The notes below the pieces were generated by a model. It did no database searches, was not told the DNA's origin, and was given only the letters and a program-made list of their open reading frames with translations. DNA of 64,000 bases from Pieris napi. Taxonomy: Eukaryota; Arthropoda; Insecta; Lepidoptera; Pieridae. The stretch spans positions 8,258,501 to 8,322,500 of the forward strand of contig NC_062249.1 of NCBI RefSeq assembly GCF_905475465.1, in the 5' to 3' direction. A program made the translations under genes and the position numbers. Below, in pieces: positions 57,600 to 64,000 of this stretch (within the stretch, counting starts at the first letter, position 1; each line of letters starts with the position of its first letter).

Positions 57600-57722
57600 T
57601 AACATAGTTGTACTGCTAAGGAGATATACAACTTCTCGACATAACCAATTGGCGTCTTCGGGCCGACCACTGTGTATAGACTGGTCGATACTCCATTTAA
57701 ATCGGAGGAAGAGTAGTACCTT
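57600..57722 (+). repeat. Isolated copy of CR1-like 5' end
   Basis: It matches 12620-12738: CTAAGGAGATATACAACTT, GGCGTCTTCGGGCCGACCA, TAGACTGGTCGA and AAGAGTAGTACC against the CR1-like 5' UTR. It ends abruptly at an antisense LINE remnant, so only a 5' end is present. Confidence 0.7.
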
Positions 57723-57734
57723 TTGTTTATTTAG

Positions 57735-58150
57735 GGAAAAGGGGGCAAACGGACCGAAGGCTCACCTGATGTTAAATAATACCGTCGCCCATAGTCACTC
57801 TATGCCAGAGGGCTTGCGAGTGCGTTGGCGGCCGTTTAATATTTGGTACGCTATTTTCTTAACGAGCTGAAGTGGAATTGGTCAGGAAATCCTTCAGTGG
57901 GCAGCTGGTTCTACATAGTGGTGGAGCGAGGCTAAATCTGTGATAAAAAGCTCAGTTATGGAACGACGGGCGTCGAGGTGATACGGGTGAAATTTCGTAT
58001 TCTGCCTTCACGTCCGATGTTGAAACTGAGCTGCTGGTATTAATCCGAAAAACTCCTCTGAACACAGAACACGCAACGCCAAGGGAGCAAGCCACACGGA
58101 AAGTAACTGGTCGTCGACGATTCCAACCGCTGTTCGTTGAACATATCATT
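57735..58150 (-). pseudogene. LINE ORF2 C-terminal remnant with 3' end
   Basis: Minus-strand frames give PRSTTM, a stop where W is expected, then NQLPTEGFPDQF, and on the 3' side the GAGCCTTCGGTCCGTTTGCC end. Upstream pieces resemble the usual VFYRIYHGECSEEL-type region with stops. This is the same family as 37030-37285, here about 415 bp long. Confidence 0.7.
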
Positions 58151-58684
58151 AATACAACCAGATTATCTTGAGATTCCTTTTTTTCTTACATTGTGACTAA
58201 GAGATTCATACATAATCCTTCCATTGCCACTCGTTATGTAATGAATCATTTAATTCCTGCACTTACAAACAAACAAACATCGTTTAAAAACTTTTTTCAC
58301 CTACATCAATAGTCATTTCTTTTAACTTTTAAACCCATTATTTGACAGCAGCATACATCAAGTATGAAACTATCTACAAGACGAATAAATAAGTTAACAA
58401 GTCCAGCAGAGCGGTAGAACAAATACGAACAAATTTGAACAAAGCGGTGCCTCGGGAAGCAATAAAATTCACGGATCGCTAATACATTACAGGGTTAAGT
58501 GCGCACACCAACACATAAATCTTGAATCATGGGAAATTATTGCTGAAAACTGCTATAAAAATGGCATCTGTAAATGCCAAATATTTTTAACCGTTGAAAG
58601 GGTTTGAGGTTAAAACATATTTTAGTGATTTTAAAGAAAACATTTACATTACATTATACATTGTTTGAACTTTAGATTAAAAGA

Positions 58685-58845
58685 TGTCTCAAACTCAAAT
58701 TCAAACTTTATTCATAAAAGATGTTAACAGAAAAGATGTTAAATTGATTCTAAATTTACACTACCATTTCCCAAGACAAGGGCGTAGGCCGTAGAGCTAG
58801 CAAGAAGAACTGGCACTCTTCTTTATCGCCAATGAGTCATACAAA
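58685..58845 (-). mobile_element. LINE-like 3' fragment, copy 6 (diverged)
   Basis: The tail TCAAACTCAAATTCAAACTT is followed by ATTCATAAAAGATG and later AAGGGCGTAGG and AAGAAGAACTGGCA. Confidence 0.55.
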
Positions 58846-59788
58846 TCGTATATAAGGCAAAGCAGTCATAAATATTTGAACTGGAGCAAATCAGTTCCAA
58901 GGATTAGGATCATTTAAATATTCGTAAAATTTATAAAAAGCTTTATTGATTTTATTATTCTCGAGTGGTATTAGCGTAAATAAAATATTAAGTAATGAAT
59001 TACATAAAATGTTAAAGAAAATATTCAATGAGCAATCACTAATGAAAACAAGCCCTCAAACACAATACATTATTGCTTACACAACTTTTCTCATTTCTGT
59101 TTGATAAGCGTGATCAAAGGCGCATACTATAATAATAGTAACTAAAAATAAAATTTTATACACACCAAATTACATTTATCAAACGCTGATTTATTACATT
59201 ATTTACATAGCACCCTCATTTATATCCGTTATAGTTTTATTCAAATGTACTCGCGAAAACAAATGACACTCAATTTGGTCTAACTGCTTACGCATGAAAG
59301 CATGATAAACAAGAAAATCAGTTTTGTTTTTATGAATCTATTTATTATTCAGATATGTCCATTATGTTGTTTTAATTTGGTCTACACTAATGTTATAAAG
59401 AGGAGACATTTGAATTTTTAAAGTTTAAAGTCAAAAACAGTAACATAGGTACATTACATTATTTTAAATTTTTTGTGTGAAAAACAATGTCCACCCGTGC
59501 AAAACTAGGAAAAACCCCGTAAATTATACATTTTCATTATTTTGTGTTTTCATTAGTTTATTAGTAGTCATAACAATCAAATAAACAGTATTTATAATTT
59601 TTTTACCTACATAGTAATAATAAAAAGAAAATTAAAACAAATTTAAAAAGTTTGGTCCCTGGTACATTTTAATTAAATTCAGTTTAATAACAAGTTCGAA
59701 TTTACAACTAATACGTTGAACTTATTGTATTTAACTTCCTGTGAAATATTAGTCAAAACACACGTAGACTTGCAATTAAAAAAAAATA
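58846..59788. other. No gene recognised
   Basis: Only a fragment of the dispersed repeat (AAAAAGTTTGGTCCCTGGTAC, minus orientation) is seen at about 59640-59665. Confidence 0.45.
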
Positions 59789-60140
59789 AAGTTTTTGTTA
59801 TATTACACAGTAGTAAACTATTCAAGGGCAACGGTAGGAGAACACCAGTCATGGGGACCCATGGGGACCATGCTTTTTTGGTGATTATGCCATTAAATTG
59901 TAGCTTCTGTGAAACGTTGGTACTTTCAACACAGCGCCATCTGTTAGAATTGTGACTGTCAAATAATAAACAAAAATTTGCAATCAAATAATATTACGGG
60001 TATAAATGAAGATGTAAGCTATCCTATCTTTTAAGTTAGTTCAAACTGCACACGGTATGCAAATTTGATTGAAATCGGTTAAGTAGTTTAGGAGTCCATA
60101 GCGGACAAACAATGTGACACGTAATTTATATATATTAAGA
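59789..60140 (-). mobile_element. Helitron-like element, family A, 3'-truncated
   Basis: The minus strand begins TCTTAATATATATAAATTAC, flanked by A, and aligns along its length to 3499-3864 (ACAGTCACAATTCTAACAGA, TGGCGCTGTGTTGAAAGTAC). The terminal hairpin and CTAG are missing. Confidence 0.75.
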
Positions 60141-60765
60141 TATACATATATATTATATATATTGTTTCGTAGTTATACAGAAAACCTCAAATACAGAAGG
60201 AAATCTGTCATACTCACAATTAGTTAAAACGCAAAAACACATAATGCAGAAAATAGAATTCTAAATGTGATTTTGAAACGCAAATTCTCATTCAATACAG
60301 CTGATGCAGTCCGACAGTTTAATACTTGATTGCACATGCTGTACATAGTTTATAGCGGTCACTTTTAACTGAAAGTTAACTTCATACGGGAATTTCGCTT
60401 TTGTTCCAAAAATGAAAGTTGTAAAATTTAAAACCGGCAAAAACTATTGTTGATCTAGAATGAATCGCTTTTCTAGTTGTAACTGGGCATACGTTTGTTT
60501 AAGTGATTATACTCTGATTTTTAATTCCGTAGAATTTTGAAAGCTATAATTTTTTGACATGTCAGAGATTACAAACCTTTTTTTGGCTGGACACATTTTA
60601 GATAAAACATTTTTTTTTGTTGCGTAATGATTTCAATCATTTTCCATTCCCTTATAAAAACTAGAGATTTCATATTATTTGGTTCGTTTAATGGTTTGCC
60701 CAAGAGGTTTTTCGTTTTACGAAAGAATCGTTTTGAAGATTCGGTGACGATATTCGACAGACTAA

Positions 60766-61196
60766 GGGCTCCCACACAAAACTGCGAATTCGCATCGCAT
60801 CGCAAATATCTGCGAATTCGCACGAACGCATCGCAAGAATTTCCGATCTGCTTCGCATCGCACATTCCTGCGATATTACGTCATCCTTGGTGACGCCATT
60901 TTAGTCCGCTCTGGGACAGCTTTAGGGAAAGACGCACGGCGCCTGCGCCGCCTTCGTTTTTGAAGGCATGGTGATAATAAACTCAAAGCTCTTCAAATGA
61001 AGATATACTCATTCTAAAATAATCAAAAAAAGTAGTAGTACTTTTGAGTAAAATAGTTCCCATCAGAGTTCATAATCGTAATAAATGGATGAGCCCAGAA
61101 TCTTCTTTTTCTTTTATATCTATTTAACAATAACTAAATCGCAGGAACTTGCGATGCGAATACGCATCGCATCGCATCGCAGTTGTGTGGGAGCCC
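60766..61196. mobile_element. PIF/Harbinger-like MITE with GCATC-rich ends
   Basis: Both ends begin GGGCTCCCACACAA and are flanked by TAA (60763-60765 and 61197-61199). Inside each end are arrays of GCGATGCGA/GCATCGCATCGC and GAATTCGC. The 431-bp element has no transposase. Short frames over it are chance frames. Confidence 0.85.
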
Positions 61197-61199
61197 TAA

Positions 61200-61852
61200 A
61201 GACACTGTACCAACTAAGTATGTGTGATAAGTGATCTTCTAACCACTGTTCTATAAAATACACGTCTATTTCTTCTTTTGGTGCCTCTCCATTACTGAAG
61301 GTTGACCGTCAGTTGTGATGCGTGTCTTGTCTATATATGTCTATTTAAAAAATTACTATTATACAAACTACCACTAAAGACTATCAAAAACAAAAGACAG
61401 TATCACGCTTTGTAGCTTTGTATTCTCGTGACTAAAATAAAGCTAAATAAATTAAGAATTCACAAATAAACAAAAATAGGACGCTTGGGTTGAGTCTAAA
61501 TAAAAAACAAAAGCATGTCAATGCAATAAAAGTATGGAATTGCGCGAAAGTAACACAGCTTTATAATTTCTAACTTAAAAAAATTAGGTTAGACTGTCTT
61601 ATGAAAAATAGATGTAATGATGTAGTCTCGTCACAAAAGGTGAATCGGATGTTCCGTATTTTGTAACGAGTAAGAAAAGAGTTTGATTTCATGGTTCGAT
61701 ATAACTGTTTTGTTTATTGATACACCGCTAAGTTCTAAAAAATATTTTATATCACTTCAGGTAGAAACACTTTTCGAGTTCTTTATGTAAATAATTTGAA
61801 CAAGAAGAGAACAGAACAAGGCATTCATATAGATTTTATTTTTAAATTCTTT
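61200..61852. other. No gene recognised
   Basis: I see only AT-rich noncoding DNA. Confidence 0.5.
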
Positions 61853-62106
61853 TTTTTTTAAGACAATTCACACCAATTGCCCTAGTCCCATGCTAAGCTG
61901 GTGAAGCTTGTGCTATGGGTACTAGGCAACGGATATACATACATATTTTAGATAGATAGACATATAAATACATATTTAAACACCCAAGACCTAAGCACAA
62001 CACCAAATAAATGCTAATCACATCGATGTTCGTCTCAGCGAGGGATCGAACCCGGGACCCATGGATTCGCAGTCAGGGGTACTAACCACTAGACCAATGA
62101 GTCGTC
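61853..62106 (-). mobile_element. tRNA-derived SINE, second family
   Basis: The minus strand has a near-intact tRNA-like head: ATTGGTCTAGTGGTTAGTAC, CCCTGACTGCGAATCC, then GGGTTCGATCCCTCGC. The body contains GTTGCCTAGTACCCATAGC, and the 3' end is TTGGTGTGAATTGTCTT plus A-run. The head resembles tRNA-Glu or tRNA-Asp. It is not a functional tRNA, because a SINE body follows. Confidence 0.8.
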
Positions 62107-62529
62107 ATTTAAAATTTATATTGATACATTTGGTTTTCATTACACATACTTTGGGCTACCCGAGTTTATATAAAGAAATTTATTAGAAGTTCAACACTTC
62201 CACTATCTTACATGAGATAATATAATCAGAATCATTACCATAACATATAACCAAGTTCCTAGAAATCCATATCTTCAAAGTTTCATTTTCTATTTACACT
62301 TGAAACATGATCTACATTTCTACATAACTTTCCCTTTTCACGAGAAAACAAAAGACGCTCAAACAAAAACATCTTTGTTAAGCTTAATACTAGTTCTTAT
62401 TCAGTGATACAGATTTACAAAGGATTACGTAACTTTTATTTTTAGTTCGAATTCGCCTATACTTAAAAGAACATTCTTAAATATTCTTTAATCGTTATTA
62501 TCAGTAAACGTTAGGTATAAGAACAATGT

Positions 62530-62765
62530 TTTTGTACGACCCAGAGTTTGTGTGTTTGAATCACAGCTACCACCAATGCATTTTTCTATCTATGTGCGCT
62601 ATTAACACGTGTTCTTACGGTGAAGGCAAACATTGTGCGGAAACTAACATGTTTTAGCCCCAAAAATTTACAACATGTGTTACGCATAAGAGGCTGATCA
62701 CTAACTGTTATTAAAAAAACTGATGTAATCTGTAACAAAGACCCTTATAGGTAGCGCCGCTGAAT
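62530..62765 (+). mobile_element. tRNA-derived SINE, first family, degraded
   Basis: It keeps GTGTTTGAATCACAGCTACC, TCTATGTGCGCTATTAACAC, ACGGTGAAGGCAAACATTGT and AGAGGCTGATCACTAA in family order. Confidence 0.6.
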
Positions 62766-62779
62766 TATTATTATTATGT

Positions 62780-63060
62780 GTACCAAATTATGTGCGAAAA
62801 AGGGCTACCTCACATAATTCTAATAATAGTTCCTACAAAGCCTCGTTACAGAGGGGTCGGGGTCGCTCTCGCATTTTACCGGGACCTCAACGGCATGTTA
62901 CACTAAAAAACTTCCGGCGCAGTACAAACTACAGGCGGTTGGAGATGGGCATATCTTCTCCTATTTACTCCGCGACTTCTAACCCTAGGATTTGTACTGA
63001 AGCGCTCCCTCTCTAGTTCTGCTTTCTTCTTCTGTAGCATTACTTGCTGCAGATAGAAAT
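62780..63060 (-). pseudogene. R1-clade LINE ORF2 C-terminus and 3' UTR
   Basis: The minus strand reads VMLQKKKAELERERFSTNPR and continues VRSRGVNRR. It aligns with the end of the intact ORF2 (VMLQKEAAERLRERS). A stop and a GC-rich 3' UTR follow. It is 5'-truncated and from a different subfamily. Confidence 0.7.
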
Positions 63061-64000
63061 GCATACACCTTATAACCATTGGGGCGTTTGTTTAAACATC
63101 ATACGAAGTCAACTCCAAATGAACCAAATTCACTGAATTTTTCCCCCTTTTAATCCTAAAAGTATTAAAAACTCAGAGTTCCTTAGATATACCAACTGTA
63201 AAGAGATTACTTCTTTTTAGTCATGTACATTCGTACAAGAACTAAACTTAATCACGGTATAAAAACTTCTTGGATATAAAAAATCAAAACGTGTTTAAAC
63301 ATGGAACATGGAACTTATCATTTTATACTGTACGCAGAGGTTTGTATAAGTATTACACAATAGGAGCCATCGTAAATGGAATATAAATTGGGAGCGTACG
63401 TGTGATTGGATTGATGCAGCCTACAAAGGACCAATTAGGAAGGGTGGCACCTAACACAAGGTCAATTGACAATGCTTCGTTGACTCTCCTCAGATGTGTT
63501 AAATAGAATACAGCTACTAAGTAACTTATTAAAGTATATTTAAATCTCTATTTTCTTATAACTTTGAGATATAATAAATCATTTATTTTTTACATATTAT
63601 TAAATATATAATTAACGCCCGGAGATTCTACAGAATACATTATTGATATGCTTTTTGAAGTTATAGTTCTTTTCGCGCGTTAGGGAAAAAATATGAGAGT
63701 AAATTTTTTCTATTATTAGTGTAGTTTTTTCTACAAAAGTAAGGCGTATAAGGCGAAAGATAAAAATTTTGTAAAGATTTTTATCTTCTTACCCCAAAAA
63801 AGTATAATTTCTAACACGTGTACATAAGTACACACACGTTTTTTTTAAAGCACTTGCTTGAAACAAATGCAGAAATGAGCCTGTGCCCCGTTGTGGGGTT
63901 TCGAGACTAAAACAAATATCTAGCCTATAGGTATGCACAAACAAAGCGTGATAATCATTTCATTGGTTCGTCGGCACACTCCATTGTTCATTGTCTGCAA
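63061..64000. other. No gene recognised
   Basis: I see AT-rich noncoding DNA to the end of the window. Confidence 0.5.

Noticed and set aside
62040..62106. Functional tRNA gene on the minus strand
   Set aside because: The tRNA-like head continues into a SINE body and tail, and acceptor-stem pairing is not convincing.

Overview
The window looks like intergenic or intronic DNA from a moth or butterfly. The background is AT-rich and eukaryotic. It has no operons and no long open frames outside transposons. It is packed with repeat families typical of Lepidoptera: a tRNA-derived SINE whose head ends in GTGCACCA, short Helitron-like elements with A|TC...CTAG|T ends, R1-clade and CR1-like non-LTR retrotransposons, a mariner relative and several MITEs. 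I found no convincing host protein gene, rRNA, CRISPR array or functional tRNA. The order is inferred from recalled repeat families, not from a search.

Layout. 0-5 kb is AT-rich with a 12-monomer tandem array (2575-3480) directly followed by a Helitron-like element. 5-12 kb holds a LINE remnant, another Helitron-like element, an apparently intact DD41D mariner-type transposon (7463-8758), three consecutive hairpins near 10.2 kb, and a fold-back element with 178-bp arms differing at one position (11271-12032). 12.6-17.4 kb is a long CR1-like LINE with two ORFs. 17.4-20.2 kb has two Helitron-like elements and a LINE zinc-finger remnant. 20.4-26.6 kb is a complete, GC-rich R1-clade LINE on the minus strand, with intact ORF1, intact ORF2, a poly(A) tail and a 12-bp target-site duplication. 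It sits inside the tRNA-like head of a SINE. 27-64 kb is mostly old SINE, LINE and MITE debris. It includes a MITE nested in a SINE at 55.9 kb, a PIF/Harbinger-like MITE at 60.8 kb and several diverged R1-clade 3' ends.

How the parts relate. Three elements look young: the mariner-type transposon (open frame, matching terminal repeats, TA duplication), the R1-clade LINE (both ORFs open, duplication intact) and the 11.3-kb fold-back (arms almost identical). The SINEs carry their own tRNA-like promoter and would need LINE proteins supplied in trans. The Helitron-like elements and MITEs carry no proteins and would need a partner elsewhere. The strongest candidates for something undescribed are the R1-clade element in a tRNA-like target, the CR1-like element whose ORF2 has no upstream ATG and overlaps a hydrophobic ORF1 tail in the +1 frame, and the hairpin and fold-back elements.
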